Shown: piece after piece, positions 1-9,204 of the stretch
Position numbering within the stretch: position 1 is the stretch's first letter
How the letters are laid out: each line of letters opens with the position of its first letter
Source of the DNA: Acetobacteraceae bacterium
GTDB taxonomy: Bacteria > Pseudomonadota > Alphaproteobacteria > Acetobacterales > Acetobacteraceae
Reading direction: 5' to 3'
NCBI GenBank assembly: GCA_027340195.1
Contig: DAHWNE010000019.1
Location: 1 to 18,786 of the forward strand
DNA length: 18,786 bases
Position numbers and translations under genes: made by a program
The notes under the pieces: model-generated
The model's input: the letters and a program-made list of their open reading frames with translations, nothing else
The model's database searches: none
Told to the model about the DNA's origin: nothing

Positions 1-725
1 GTCCCGCCGCCGCCGATGCCGTCCGCCGGGCCCGCGCCCTGCCCGGACTCGCGGTGGGGCTGCATCTGGTGGTGATCGAGGGGCCGGCGGTGCTGGGGCG
101 GCGGGAGATCCCCGATCTGCTCGGCCCCGACGGGCGGTTTCCCTCGGACCAGCTGCGGCTCGGGCTGCGCTATGCGTTCCACCCGCGCGCGCGCCGCCAG
201 CTGGCGGCCGAGATCGCGGCCCAGTTCGCCGCCTTCGCCGCCACCGGGCTGAGGCTGGATCACGCCGATGCCCATAAGCACATGCATCTGCACCCGGTGG
301 TGGGGCGGATGATGATCGCCGCCGGGCGTCGGCACGGGCTGCGCGCGCTGCGGGTGCCGGCCGAGCCGCCGGCGCTGCTGGCGCGAGCCGGCGGCCGGCC
401 GGGCCTCGGGGATCGGGCGCTGTTCCTGTGGTCGCGGCTCCTGCGGGCGCAGGCGCGGCGGGCCGGGCTGGTGGTGCCGGATGCGGTGTTCGGCCTGCAC
501 TGGACCGGGCACATGACCGCGGCCCGGCTGGCGGCGCTGTGGCCGGTGCTGCCGGCGGGGCTGTCCGAACTCTATTCCCACCCCGCCGCGGCGCGGGATG
601 CGGCGCTGACGGCGCTGATGCCGGGCTACGATCCGCTGGGCGAGTTCGCCGCCCTTTGCGCCCCGGCTCCGCCCGGGGTGTGCCTGACGCGCTACGCCGC
701 CAGCGGCACCGACCAGGCGTCGTAG
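1..725 (+). CDS. hpnK: HpnK-like hopanoid-associated YdjC/ChbG-family deacetylase, 5' end outside the window
   Basis: The frame is already open at base 3, so the gene starts upstream and about 240 C-terminal residues are visible. The segment around bases 33-80 (RARALPGLAVGLHLV) and the His-rich motif LDHADAHKHMHLHP at bases 255-296 are typical of the YdjC/ChbG carbohydrate deacetylase fold, whose Asp and His residues bind a divalent metal. The LPGL-VGLHLV phrasing and the RVPAEPPALL segment match HpnK, a family member found in hopanoid biosynthesis clusters. HpnK's exact reaction is not firmly established; deacetylation of a sugar or polar head-group intermediate is the family-based guess. 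The GTG at 54 lies inside the conserved domain and is not the real start. The gene ends convergently with the monooxygenase gene, with a 34-bp overlap of the 3' ends. No other hpn genes are visible, but they could lie upstream. Confidence 0.8.
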   Translation, partial: PAAADAVRRARALPGLAVGLHLVVIEGPAVLGRREIPDLLGPDGRFPSDQLRLGLRYAFHPRARRQLAAEIAAQFAAFAATGLRLDHADAHKHMHLHPVVGRMMIAAGRRHGLRALRVPAEPPALLARAGGRPGLGDRALFLWSRLLRAQARRAGLVVPDAVFGLHWTGHMTAARLAALWPVLPAGLSELYSHPAAARDAALTALMPGYDPLGEFAALCAPAPPGVCLTRYAASGTDQAS

Positions 726-1825
726 CCGTAGAGCCAGCCCGGATCGTCGGTGCCGCCATGCATCCAGGTGTTGGCGCTGCTGATCCCCTGGATGCGGGCG
801 GTGCGGGGCCGGCGGGTGGCGGCGTAGCGGGCGAGCGCGGCCGGAAGCTCGGCGGCGCCGTCGAGGCAGCGGGCCAGGATCACCGCGTCCTCGATCGCGG
901 TCGCCGCGCCCTGGGCCATGTAGGGGGTCATCGGGTGGCAGGCGTCGCCGAGCAGGGCGATCGCGCCCTCGCCCCAGCGCGGCATCGGCTCGCGCTCCAG
1001 GATCGCCCATTTGTGGCAGGCGGGGCAGGCGTCCAGCACCGCGCGGACTTCCGGGTGGAAGCCGGCGAAGGCGGCGCGCAGCTCGGCCACGTCGCCGGCG
1101 GCGGACCAGGATTCGGCGGTGATGAAATCGCCCGGTTCGGGCACCGAGGTGACCAGATAGACCTCGGAGCGGGCGGCGTCGGTATAGTAGATCACGATAT
1201 GACGGTCGGGGCCCCACCATTTGGTGCGGGAGGGGCGGATGCCCGGGCCTTCGATGCGGGCGGCGGGGAAGACGGCGCGATAGGCGATGCGGCCCTTGTG
1301 CAGCGGTGCGTCGGGACCGAACAGCAGGGCGCGGGTGACGGAATGGACGCCGTCGGCGCCGATCACGGCGTCGGCCTCGGTGCTTGTGCCGTCGGCGAAG
1401 ACCAGGCGATAGCGGGCGCCGGCGGAGTCGATGCCGGTGAGGCGGCGGTTGAGGTGGATGCGGTCGGCGGGCACCGCCTCGGCCAGCGCCTGGTGCAGGG
1501 TGGCGCGATGGAGGCAGAGGAACGGGGCGCCGTAGAGGGTGGGCGGCATCGGCAGCTCGCGCAGCACCTCGCCCGAATCCCAGGCCCGGTTGAGATGCGA
1601 GAAGGGCTGGAAGCCGACGGGTTCGAGGCGATCGAGCAGGCCGAGGCCGCGCAGCGCGTGGCAGGCATTGGGCAGCATCTGCACCCCGGCGCCGACGCGG
1701 GCGAAGGCGCGGGCCTGTTCGTGGACGGAGACGTCGATGCCGATGCGGCCGAGGGCGATGGCGGCGGCGAGGCCGCCGATGCCGGCGCCGACGATGGCGA
1801 CATGGGGGGTGGAGGATGGGCGCAT
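692..1825 (-). CDS. FAD-dependent aromatic monooxygenase, NicC/salicylate hydroxylase-like
   Basis: The 377-residue protein is a group A flavoprotein hydroxylase. It has an N-terminal FAD-binding GAGIGG at residues 13-18, the GADGVHS motif at 156-162 that contacts FAD and NAD(P)H, and the LLGDACHP flavin motif at 291-298. The KWWGPDRH...YY stretch (202-214) and the C-terminal SSANTWMHG...GWLYGYD segment strongly resemble 6-hydroxynicotinate 3-monooxygenase (NicC), which performs a decarboxylative hydroxylation. Length also fits NicC, about 380 residues. Some positions I would align with the NicC substrate pocket differ, for example Gln49 where NicC has His, so the substrate may be another small aromatic acid. 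I chose the ATG at 1823-1825 because AGGGAG lies about 6 bases upstream and the FAD motif then falls near residue 13; an upstream ATG at 1930 would add a Pro-rich leader. No other nicotinate genes are next to it. Confidence 0.85.
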   Translation of the reverse strand: MRPSSTPHVAIVGAGIGGLAAAIALGRIGIDVSVHEQARAFARVGAGVQMLPNACHALRGLGLLDRLEPVGFQPFSHLNRAWDSGEVLRELPMPPTLYGAPFLCLHRATLHQALAEAVPADRIHLNRRLTGIDSAGARYRLVFADGTSTEADAVIGADGVHSVTRALLFGPDAPLHKGRIAYRAVFPAARIEGPGIRPSRTKWWGPDRHIVIYYTDAARSEVYLVTSVPEPGDFITAESWSAAGDVAELRAAFAGFHPEVRAVLDACPACHKWAILEREPMPRWGEGAIALLGDACHPMTPYMAQGAATAIEDAVILARCLDGAAELPAALARYAATRRPRTARIQGISSANTWMHGGTDDPGWLYGYDAWSVPLAA

Positions 1826-1891
1826 GACGGTCTCCCTGCGGCGGCGATTTTGCGGCGATGCTGCGCCGGGGCGCGGGTGGGGGGAAGGGTC

Positions 1892-1920
1892 TTGTGGAGG
1901 GGGAGGAATGAGTACATATT
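1892..1920 (+). promoter_or_regulatory. Candidate promoter for the toxin-antitoxin pair
   Basis: TTGTGG (1892-1897) and CATATT (1915-1920) are separated by 17 bases and could be -35 and -10 elements. A transcript from them would start near 1927, just before the GGAGG ribosome site at 1934-1938. The stretch 1908-1920 is the only AT-rich patch in the divergent gap between the monooxygenase and the antitoxin, which is where autoregulation by an antitoxin-toxin complex would be expected. A short imperfect ATTG...CAAT symmetry (1918-1933) overlaps it. Matches to consensus are partial. Confidence 0.3.
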
Positions 1921-1945
1921 GGGTGGGCACAATGGAGGCTCACCC

Positions 1946-2215
1946 ATGCTTGCCACCGATGCCCCCGGCCGCCAGGTGGGGGTGCGCGAGTTCCGCGATC
2001 ACCTGACCACCCTGCTGCGTGAGGCGGCGGCGGGGCAGAGCGTGCTGATCACCGCACATGGCAAGGTGCTGGCCGAGCTGCGCCCGCCGCCGCCTTCCGC
2101 CGCCCCGCGCCGCCCCGGGGCGCTGCGCGGGCAGATCCGCATGGCGGCCGATTTCGATGCCACGCCGGATGAGGTCCTGGACGTGATGGAGGGCGGGGGG
2201 GAAGGCGTGGGCTGA
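1946..2215 (+). CDS. Phd/YefM-family type II antitoxin
   Basis: This 89-residue protein begins with VGVREFRDHLTTLLREAAAGQSV at residues 11-33, followed by LITAHGKVLAELRP. That is the DNA-binding fold of the Phd/YefM (prevent-host-death) antitoxin family. The acidic C-terminal tail (residues 69-84, rich in Asp and Glu) is where such antitoxins wrap around and block their toxin. In the family, the antitoxin neutralises the toxin and, with it, represses its own promoter. The ATG at 1946 is preceded by GGAGG at 1934-1938 with good spacing. The partner PIN toxin gene starts 40 bp downstream. The exact family assignment is from motif recognition only. Confidence 0.85.
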   Translation: MLATDAPGRQVGVREFRDHLTTLLREAAAGQSVLITAHGKVLAELRPPPPSAAPRRPGALRGQIRMAADFDATPDEVLDVMEGGGEGVG

Positions 2216-2255
2216 TCCCTCGCGTTTACCCGTTCTTCATCGCGGGGGCGGCAGC

Positions 2256-2651
2256 ATGGCCGGCGTGAAATGCCTGCTCGATACACACGCGCTGCTGTGG
2301 TGGCTGGACGATGACAATCGGCTGGGGCCGGCGGCGCGCGCGCTGATCGCCGATTCGGCGACCGAGGCGCTGGTGAGCGTGGTCTCGCTGTGGGAAATCA
2401 CCGTCAAGCAGCGGATCGGCAAGATCGAGGTCGATATTCCGGCGCTGCTGCGCGCGACCGAGGCAGCGTTCGCGGTGTTGCCGATCCGGCCCGCGCATCT
2501 GCGCCGGCTGGCGGCGCTGCCGGCGCATCACCGCGACCCGTTCGACCATCTGCTGATCGCCCAGGCCCAGGCCGAGCGGGCCCGGTTCGTCACCGCCGAT
2601 GCCCGCGCCGCGCTCTATCCGGTGACGGTGCTGGGCTGCGGGTCAGGCTGA
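2256..2651 (+). CDS. VapC-like PIN-domain ribonuclease toxin
   Basis: The 131-residue protein has the PIN-domain layout. [11 protein letters not shown] (residues 7-17) carries the first catalytic Asp at 9, VSLWEITVK holds Glu47, [14 protein letters not shown] holds Asp94 and Asp97, and VTADARAAL holds Asp115. These acidic residues would coordinate Mg2+ or Mn2+ for RNA cleavage. VapC toxins typically cut tRNA or rRNA and stop translation; the target here cannot be read from sequence. All expected acidic residues are present, so the toxin looks intact. It lies 40 bp after the Phd/YefM-type antitoxin gene, the usual antitoxin-first order. The last 9 bp overlap the 3' end of gshB on the other strand. 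The ATG at 2256 was chosen; a GTG three codons later is an alternative. Confidence 0.88.
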   Translation: MAGVKCLLDTHALLWWLDDDNRLGPAARALIADSATEALVSVVSLWEITVKQRIGKIEVDIPALLRATEAAFAVLPIRPAHLRRLAALPAHHRDPFDHLLIAQAQAERARFVTADARAALYPVTVLGCGSG

Positions 2652-3635
2652 GGCGGCCAGTTTCGCCTCGATCCGGTCCCAGATCGCGCCGGCCAGGTTG
2701 GTGCCGTCGAAGCGGCCGATCTCCTGGATGCCGGTGGGCGAGGTGACGTTGATCTCGGTCAGGTAGTCGCCGATCACGTCGATGCCGACGAAGATCAGCC
2801 CCTGTTCGCGCAGGGTGGGGCCGATGGCGGCGCAGATCTCGCGGTCGCGGGCGGTGAGCGTCGATTTCTCCGGCCGTCCGCCGACATGCATGTTGGAGCG
2901 CGCCTCGCCGGCGGCGGGGACGCGGTTGATCGCGCCCATCGGCTCGCCATCGACCAGGATGATCCGCTTGTCGCCCTGGCGGACGGCGGGTTCGTAGCGC
3001 TGGATCATCAGCGGCTCGCGCGAGCGGGCGAAATGCATCTCGAGCAGGGAGGCGAGGTTCTCGTCGTCGGGCTTGATGCGGAAGACGCCGGCGCCGCCGT
3101 TGCCGAACAGCGGCTTGACGATGATGTCGCGGTAGCGGTCGCGGAAGTCGCGGATCGCCATGGTGTCCCAGGTGATGAGGGTGGGCGGCATCAGCGCGGG
3201 GAAATGGGTGACCAGGAGTTTTTCCGGCGCGTTGCGCACGGCGGCGGGGTCGTTCACCACCAGCGTCCTCGGGTGGATGTGTTCGAGCAGGTGGGTGGCG
3301 GTGATGTAGGCCATGTCGAAGGGCGGGTCCTGGCGCATCAGCACCACGTCCATGGTGCCGAGATCGAGAATGGTCTCGGCGCCGAAGCGGTAATGCGCGC
3401 CAGGGATGCGCTGGACGCGCACCGGGCGGGCGCGGGCGCGCAGGCGGCTGTGGCCCCCTGGGCTGCCCCCTGGGTTGCCCGCCGGGCCGCCTTCATGCAG
3501 GGCGAGATGGCGCACCTCGTAGTGCCAGAGCGCATGGCCGCGGGCCTCGGCTTCCAGCATCAGGGCGAAGGTGGAATCGGCCTCGATGTTGATGGATTCG
3601 AGGGGATCCATCTGGACGGCGACGCTGAGGGCCAT
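2643..3635 (-). CDS. gshB: Glutathione synthetase
   Basis: The 330-residue protein is an ATP-grasp ligase that joins gamma-glutamylcysteine and glycine to make glutathione in the cytosol. Recognisable blocks are the N-terminal [25 protein letters not shown] (residues 5-29), [15 protein letters not shown] (97-111), [13 protein letters not shown] (128-140), the ATP-grasp glycine loop [14 protein letters not shown] (173-186) and the C-terminal [13 protein letters not shown] (294-306), which binds substrate and metal. Residues 48-66 form a Gly/Pro-rich insertion ([12 protein letters not shown]) encoded by an imperfect triple 12-nt repeat, where homologues usually have a short loop. The gene is divergent from the ribosomal cluster. 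Its ribosome site before the ATG (GGGAACG) is weak. The -10-like TATGAA (minus strand, 3672-3677) could serve it, but no good -35 accompanies it. Confidence 0.95.
   Translation of the reverse strand: MALSVAVQMDPLESINIEADSTFALMLEAEARGHALWHYEVRHLALHEGGPAGNPGGSPGGHSRLRARARPVRVQRIPGAHYRFGAETILDLGTMDVVLMRQDPPFDMAYITATHLLEHIHPRTLVVNDPAAVRNAPEKLLVTHFPALMPPTLITWDTMAIRDFRDRYRDIIVKPLFGNGGAGVFRIKPDDENLASLLEMHFARSREPLMIQRYEPAVRQGDKRIILVDGEPMGAINRVPAAGEARSNMHVGGRPEKSTLTARDREICAAIGPTLREQGLIFVGIDVIGDYLTEINVTSPTGIQEIGRFDGTNLAGAIWDRIEAKLAASA
3451..3486. repeat. Three imperfect 12-nt tandem repeats inside gshB
   Basis: The units are tggccccctggg (3451-3462), ctgccccctggg (3463-3474) and ttgcccgccggg (3475-3486). 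They encode a four-residue Pro-x-Gly-x repeat in the variable loop of glutathione synthetase. Twelve-base units keep the frame, so changes in copy number would lengthen or shorten a surface loop without killing the enzyme. The first two units differ at one position, which suggests recent duplication by slippage. Confidence 0.75.
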
Positions 3636-3695
3636 TTGGTTCGTTCCCGGGCAGGGGGCTGGGGTGCGGCGTTCATAGCAGGCGCGCGCGGGCGC

Positions 3696-3724
3696 TTGAC
3701 ACCCCCTGACGGCGCTTCTAGGTT
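3696..3724 (+). promoter_or_regulatory. Probable sigma-70-type promoter of the str-S10-spc cluster
   Basis: A perfect TTGACA (3696-3701) is followed after 17 bases by TAGGTT (3719-3724). The arrangement CTTGACA...TTCTAGGTTCCG resembles housekeeping promoters before ribosomal genes in alphaproteobacteria. It lies 217 bases before the rpsL start, giving a leader of roughly 210 nt. No comparably good promoter was seen within the cluster, so this one probably drives much or all of it. The rest of the 306-bp gap (3636-3941) holds no gene I can support. Confidence 0.65.
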
Positions 3725-3796
3725 CCGCCCCCTCGGCCGACCCCGGATTTTCCGGCGGTCGTCGTTTTCGCAGGCAGAAGCTCCGCCCGCGGCGCC

Positions 3797-3883
3797 GTTC
3801 CGGCCAGTCCGGAACTCAGGCCACGGGTTTGTGTTTCCACCCGCTCGCGTGGGATCCCCCGCGCTCGCGGGCGGTGCCCGTGG
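3797..3883 (+). promoter_or_regulatory. Structured leader RNA upstream of rpsL (candidate)
   Basis: Four inverted repeats can be read in the putative 5' leader. GTTCCGG (3797-3803) pairs with CCGGAAC (3809-3815) around a 5-nt loop. CCACGGG (3821-3827) pairs with CCCGTGG (3877-3883) and encloses two smaller stems: CCCGC/GTGGG (3840-3844 with 3849-3853, one G-U pair) and CCCGC/GCGGG (3858-3862 with 3867-3871), each with a 4-nt loop. Together they would make a hairpin followed by a three-way junction about 60 nt before the rpsL ribosome site. The function is unknown; translational or transcriptional feedback by a ribosomal protein is the natural guess. High GC makes chance pairing possible. Confidence 0.4.
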
Positions 3884-3941
3884 ACGGCGGCCCCGGATCT
3901 GGCCCGGCCAGGCGAACCGAAGCGAGACGAGACAGGGGTCC

Positions 3942-4801
<860 letters not shown>

Positions 4802-4814
4802 CAACACGACAGAC

Positions 4815-4828
4815 CCGATCCCGATCGG
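4815..4828 (+). other. Small inverted repeat in the rpsG-tuf gap
   Basis: CCGAT (4815-4819) and ATCGG (4824-4828) pair around a 4-nt loop. The stem occupies the 44-bp rpsG-tuf spacer, the place where fusA sits in the canonical str operon. It is short and may have no function, or it may be a scar or weak processing site. Confidence 0.3.
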
Positions 4829-4845
4829 ACCACGGAGACAGACCC

Positions 4846-6036
<1,191 letters not shown>

Positions 6037-6048
6037 CAGCGGCCGCGC

Positions 6049-6079
6049 GCACCGGCGCCCCGTCCCGGGGTGCCGGTGT
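6049..6079 (+). terminator. Strong hairpin between tuf and rpsJ (attenuator, partial terminator or processing site)
   Basis: CACCGGC (6050-6056), G (6057) and CCCCG (6058-6062) pair with CGGGG (6066-6070), T (6071) and GCCGGTG (6072-6078) around a 3-nt loop. A flanking G-U pair (6049/6079) extends the stem to 14 pairs with two G-U wobbles. It is followed by TTCGTTTCC, which is only moderately T-rich, so a fully efficient intrinsic terminator is doubtful. Its position at the str/S10 boundary suggests partial termination, a pause or attenuation signal, or protection of the upstream tuf mRNA 3' end. Confidence 0.6.
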
Positions 6080-6082
6080 TCG

Positions 6083-6099
6083 TTTCCGCGTCACGGAAA
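6083..6099 (+). promoter_or_regulatory. Hairpin that sequesters the rpsJ ribosome-binding site (candidate)
   Basis: TTTCCG (6083-6088) pairs with CGGAAA (6094-6099) around CGTCA. The right arm overlaps GGAAAG (6095-6100), the only Shine-Dalgarno-like sequence before the rpsJ ATG at 6107. The fold would therefore hide the start of S10 translation. It sits four bases after the strong tuf-rpsJ hairpin, so the two could act as a switch. Confidence 0.45.
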
Positions 6100-6106
6100 G
6101 CGAACG

Positions 6107-6415
6107 ATGGACAACCAGAATATCCGCATCCGCCTGAAGGCGTACGATCATCGCGTGCTGGACAACAGCACGCGGGAGATCGTGAACACGGCGAAGCGCA
6201 CCGGTGCCCGCGTCCGCGGACCGATTCCGCTGCCCACGCATATCGAGCGTTTCACCGTCAACCGCTCGCCGCATGTGGACAAGAAGAGCCGCGAGCAGTT
6301 CGAGATGCGCACGCATCGCCGGCTGCTCGACATCGTCGAGCCGACGCCGCAGACCGTGGACGCGCTGATGAAGCTCGACCTCGCCGCCGGCGTCGATGTC
6401 GAGATCAAGATCTGA
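6107..6415 (+). CDS. rpsJ: 30S ribosomal protein S10
   Basis: S10, 102 residues, is a 30S head protein that also acts as NusE in transcription antitermination. It has the full bacterial pattern: [66 protein letters not shown] and a C terminus ending in GVDVEIKI. The ATG at 6107 fits the conserved N terminus and has GGAAAG 6-7 bases upstream. It heads the S10 section and is followed after 10 bp by rplC. The 70-bp gap before it is the largest inside the cluster and holds two hairpins. Confidence 0.99.
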   Translation: MDNQNIRIRLKAYDHRVLDNSTREIVNTAKRTGARVRGPIPLPTHIERFTVNRSPHVDKKSREQFEMRTHRRLLDIVEPTPQTVDALMKLDLAAGVDVEIKI

Positions 6416-6425
6416 GGCAGGCGTG

Positions 6426-7112
6426 ATGCGCACCGGGTTACTCGCGAAGAAGCTGGGCATGACGCGGATCTTCCGCGACGACGGCACGCATGTGCCGGTC
6501 ACGGTCCTGCATCTCGACGATCTGCGGGTGGTGACCGCCCGCAGCGCCGAGACCGACGGCTATACCGCGGTCCAGCTGGGCTGGGGCAAGGCCAAGGTGA
6601 AGAACGTTTCCAAGCCCAATCGCGGGCATTTCGCCAAGCACAAGGTGGAGCCGCCGGCGAAGCTGGCGGAGTTCCGGGTGGCGGCGGATGCGGTGCTGCC
6701 CTCGGGCGCGGCGCTGTCGGCGGCGCATTTCGTGCCGGGGCAGAAGGTGGACGTGGCCGGCGTGACCAAGGGCAAGGGCTTCGCCGGGGCGATGAAGCGG
6801 TGGAACTTCGCCGGGCTGGAAGCCAGCCACGGCGTGTCCATCAGCCATCGCAGCCATGGTTCGACCGGCAACCGGCAGGATCCGGGCAAGACCTTCAAGA
6901 ACAAGAAGATGGCCGGGCATCTGGGGGATGAGCGGGTGACCACGCTCAACCTGGAAGTGGCGGCGGTGGATGCGGAGAAGGGGCTCATCATGTTGCGCGG
7001 CGCGGTGCCGGGCGCCAAGGGCGGATTCGTGCTGGTGCGGGACGCGGTCAAGCGCGCGCGTCCGGCCGAGGCGCCCTATCCGGCGGCGCTCCGCGAAGCG
7101 GTCTCGGGCTGA
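6426..7112 (+). CDS. rplC: 50S ribosomal protein L3
   Basis: The 228-residue protein is L3, an early-assembly 50S protein that reaches the peptidyl transferase centre. It starts [16 protein letters not shown]. It contains [21 protein letters not shown] and the extended loop [23 protein letters not shown], whose Gln is the family's methylation site. I chose the ATG at 6426 because it gives the standard L3 N terminus; the upstream in-frame ATG at 6396 lies inside rpsJ. The ribosome site GAGGCAGG follows the rpsJ stop. The C-terminal tail is slightly longer than in E. coli (209 residues). Confidence 0.98.
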   Translation: MRTGLLAKKLGMTRIFRDDGTHVPVTVLHLDDLRVVTARSAETDGYTAVQLGWGKAKVKNVSKPNRGHFAKHKVEPPAKLAEFRVAADAVLPSGAALSAAHFVPGQKVDVAGVTKGKGFAGAMKRWNFAGLEASHGVSISHRSHGSTGNRQDPGKTFKNKKMAGHLGDERVTTLNLEVAAVDAEKGLIMLRGAVPGAKGGFVLVRDAVKRARPAEAPYPAALREAVSG

Positions 7113-7122
7113 GGACGGAACG

Positions 7123-7755
7123 ATGCAGGTCGCGATCAGGACGCTCGACAACACCGAGGCGGGGACGGCGGAGCTGCCGGAGGCGATTTTCGCCGCCACG
7201 CCGCGCGCCGACATCATGGCGCGGGTGATCCACTGGCAGCTGGCCAAGCGCCGGGCCGGCACCCACAAGGCCAAGGGCATGTCGGAGGTGCAGGGCACCA
7301 CCAAGAAGCCGTATCGGCAGAAGGGCACCGGCAATGCGCGCCAGGGCAGCCTGCGCGCGCCGCAGTACCGCACCGGCGGGGTGGTGCATGGGCCGGTGGT
7401 GCGCTCGCACGAATACAGCCTGAACAAGAAGGTGCGGCGGCTGGGGCTGATCTCGGCCCTGTCGCAGAAGCAGGCCGAGGGCAAGCTGGTGGTGCTGGAT
7501 GCCGCCGCGGTGGCCGACGGCGCCAAGACCGCCGAGCTGGCGCGCAAGGTGAGGGCGCTGGGCTGGCGGTCCACGCTGATCGTCGATGGGGCGGCGGTGG
7601 ACGCGGGGTTCCTGCGCGCCAGCCGCAATCTGCGGGAGATCGACATCCTGCCGACCATCGGCGCCAATGTTTACGACATCCTGCGCCATGACGTGCTGGC
7701 GATCACCACCGCGGGCCTCGCCGGCCTGGCGGCGCGGCTGGGAGGCGCGGCATGA
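7123..7755 (+). CDS. rplD: 50S ribosomal protein L4
   Basis: L4, 210 residues, lines part of the nascent peptide exit tunnel. The central extended loop with [33 protein letters not shown] is clear, as are the C-terminal [22 protein letters not shown] and its flanks. The ATG at 7123 gives [10 protein letters not shown] and is preceded by GAGGACGG; an upstream in-frame ATG lies inside rplC. In E. coli, L4 represses the S10 operon through the leader before rpsJ, which makes the hairpins at 6049-6099 a candidate target here. The stop overlaps the rplW start by 4 nt (ATGA). Confidence 0.98.
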   Translation: MQVAIRTLDNTEAGTAELPEAIFAATPRADIMARVIHWQLAKRRAGTHKAKGMSEVQGTTKKPYRQKGTGNARQGSLRAPQYRTGGVVHGPVVRSHEYSLNKKVRRLGLISALSQKQAEGKLVVLDAAAVADGAKTAELARKVRALGWRSTLIVDGAAVDAGFLRASRNLREIDILPTIGANVYDILRHDVLAITTAGLAGLAARLGGAA

Positions 7756-8081
7756 GCGAGACCAAGCGGAAGCGCAAGCCGGTGCTGTCGCGGGAAGCGA
7801 TGTATCAGCTGATCCACTCGCCGGTGATCACCGAGAAGGCGACCGGGCTGTCCGCGCTGGGGCAGTACGTGTTCCGGGTGCCGCTGGCGGCCAGCAAGCC
7901 CGAGATCAAGGCGGCGGTGGAAGGGCTGTTCGGGGTCGATGTGGTTTCGGTGAACACGCTGGTCCAGAAGGGCAAGACCAAGCGGTTCAAGGGGCGTCCC
8001 GGGGTGCGGTCGGACGTCAAGAAGGCGCTGGTGCGGCTGAAGGCCGATCAGCAGATCGATTTCACCACCGGCTTGGCGTGA
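7752..8081 (+). CDS. rplW: 50S ribosomal protein L23
   Basis: L23, 109 residues, sits at the tunnel exit and docks trigger factor and [18 protein letters not shown] (from residue 17) and [33 protein letters not shown] are the family core, followed by [24 protein letters not shown]. The start overlaps the rplD stop in an ATGA junction, pointing to translational coupling. About ten extra basic residues precede the usual core start. rplB follows after 10 bp. Confidence 0.98.
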   Translation: MSETKRKRKPVLSREAMYQLIHSPVITEKATGLSALGQYVFRVPLAASKPEIKAAVEGLFGVDVVSVNTLVQKGKTKRFKGRPGVRSDVKKALVRLKADQQIDFTTGLA

Positions 8082-8091
8082 AGGTCGAACG

Positions 8092-8922
8092 ATGCCGATG
8101 AAGAATTTCAACCCGGTCACGGCCAGCCTGCGCGGCACCGTGCTGATCGACCGGGCCGGGCTGTGGAAGGGCAAGCCGGTGAAGGGGCTGACCGAGGGTC
8201 AGGCCAGCACCGGCGGGCGCAACAATCACGGCCGCATCACCAGCCGCTTCCGTGGCGGCGGGCACAAGCAGGCTTATCGCGTGGTGGATTTCCGCCGCCG
8301 CAAGTTCGACGTGCCGGCGACAGTGGAGCGGCTGGAATACGACCCCAACCGCACCGCCTTCATCGCCCTGGTGAAATATGCCGATGGCGAGCTCGCCTAT
8401 ATTCTGGCGCCGCAGCGGCTGCGGGCGGGCGATACGGTGGTCGCCGGCCAGCGCGCCGATATCAAGCCCGGCAACGCGATGCCGCTGGGGGCGATTCCGG
8501 TCGGCACCATCATCCACAATATCGAGATGAAGCCGGGCGCCGGCGGCAAGATCGCGCGCTCGGCCGGCACTTACGCGCAGCTGGTGGGCAAGGATGCCGG
8601 CTACGCGCAGATCAAGCTGATGTCGGGCGAGCTCCGGCTGGTGCGCGGGGAGTGCATGGCCTCGATCGGGGCGGTGTCGAATCCCGACAACATGAACCAG
8701 AAGATCGGCAAGGCCGGGCGGATGCGCTGGCTTGGGTTCCGCCCGCACAACCGCGGCGTGGTGATGAACCCGGTCGATCACCCGCTGGGCGGCGGCGAGG
8801 GGCGCAGCTCCGGCGGGCGGCACCCGGTCACGCCCTGGGGCAAGCCGACCAAGGGCTACAAGACGCGCGGCAACAAGCGCACCGATGGTCTGATTATCCG
8901 CCGCCGGAACAAGGGCAAGTAG
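8092..8922 (+). CDS. rplB: 50S ribosomal protein L2
   Basis: The 276-residue protein is L2, needed for subunit association and peptidyl transferase activity. Diagnostic parts are [29 protein letters not shown] in the N-terminal third, the [35 protein letters not shown] core and, near the C terminus, [29 protein letters not shown], which has the essential His. The size matches other bacterial L2 proteins. The stop is one base before the rpsS start. Confidence 0.99.
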   Translation: MPMKNFNPVTASLRGTVLIDRAGLWKGKPVKGLTEGQASTGGRNNHGRITSRFRGGGHKQAYRVVDFRRRKFDVPATVERLEYDPNRTAFIALVKYADGELAYILAPQRLRAGDTVVAGQRADIKPGNAMPLGAIPVGTIIHNIEMKPGAGGKIARSAGTYAQLVGKDAGYAQIKLMSGELRLVRGECMASIGAVSNPDNMNQKIGKAGRMRWLGFRPHNRGVVMNPVDHPLGGGEGRSSGGRHPVTPWGKPTKGYKTRGNKRTDGLIIRRRNKGK

Positions 8923-8923
8923 G

Positions 8924-9202
8924 ATGACACGTTCCGTCTGGAAAGGTCCGTTCGTGGACGGGTATCTGCTGAACAAGGCGGATGCCGCGCGCGCCTCGGG
9001 CCGCAACGAGATCATCCGCATCTGGTCGCGGCGATCCACCATTCTGCCGCAGTTCGTCGGCCTGACGTTCGGCGTCTATAACGGCCGCAAGTTCCTGCCG
9101 GTGCAGGTGACCGAGAACATGGTTGGGCACAAGTTCGGCGAGTTCTCGCCGACCCGCACCTTCACCGGCCATTCCGGCGACAAGAAAGCGAAGCGGTCGT
9201 AA
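8924..9202 (+). CDS. rpsS: 30S ribosomal protein S19
   Basis: S19, 92 residues, forms the top of the 30S head with S13. It shows [45 protein letters not shown] and [28 protein letters not shown] in the standard order and full length. It begins one base after the rplB stop and ends two bases before rplV. Its usual head partner S13 (rpsM) is not in this window. Confidence 0.99.
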   Translation: MTRSVWKGPFVDGYLLNKADAARASGRNEIIRIWSRRSTILPQFVGLTFGVYNGRKFLPVQVTENMVGHKFGEFSPTRTFTGHSGDKKAKRS

Positions 9203-9204
9203 CC

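Noticed and set aside
428..2215. A 595-codon + strand open frame running antisense to the monooxygenase and into the antitoxin
   Set aside because: Only its last 89 codons are a real gene (the antitoxin). The rest is Gly/Ala/Arg-rich with no recognisable domain and is the shadow of the minus-strand FAD monooxygenase, as expected in high-GC DNA.
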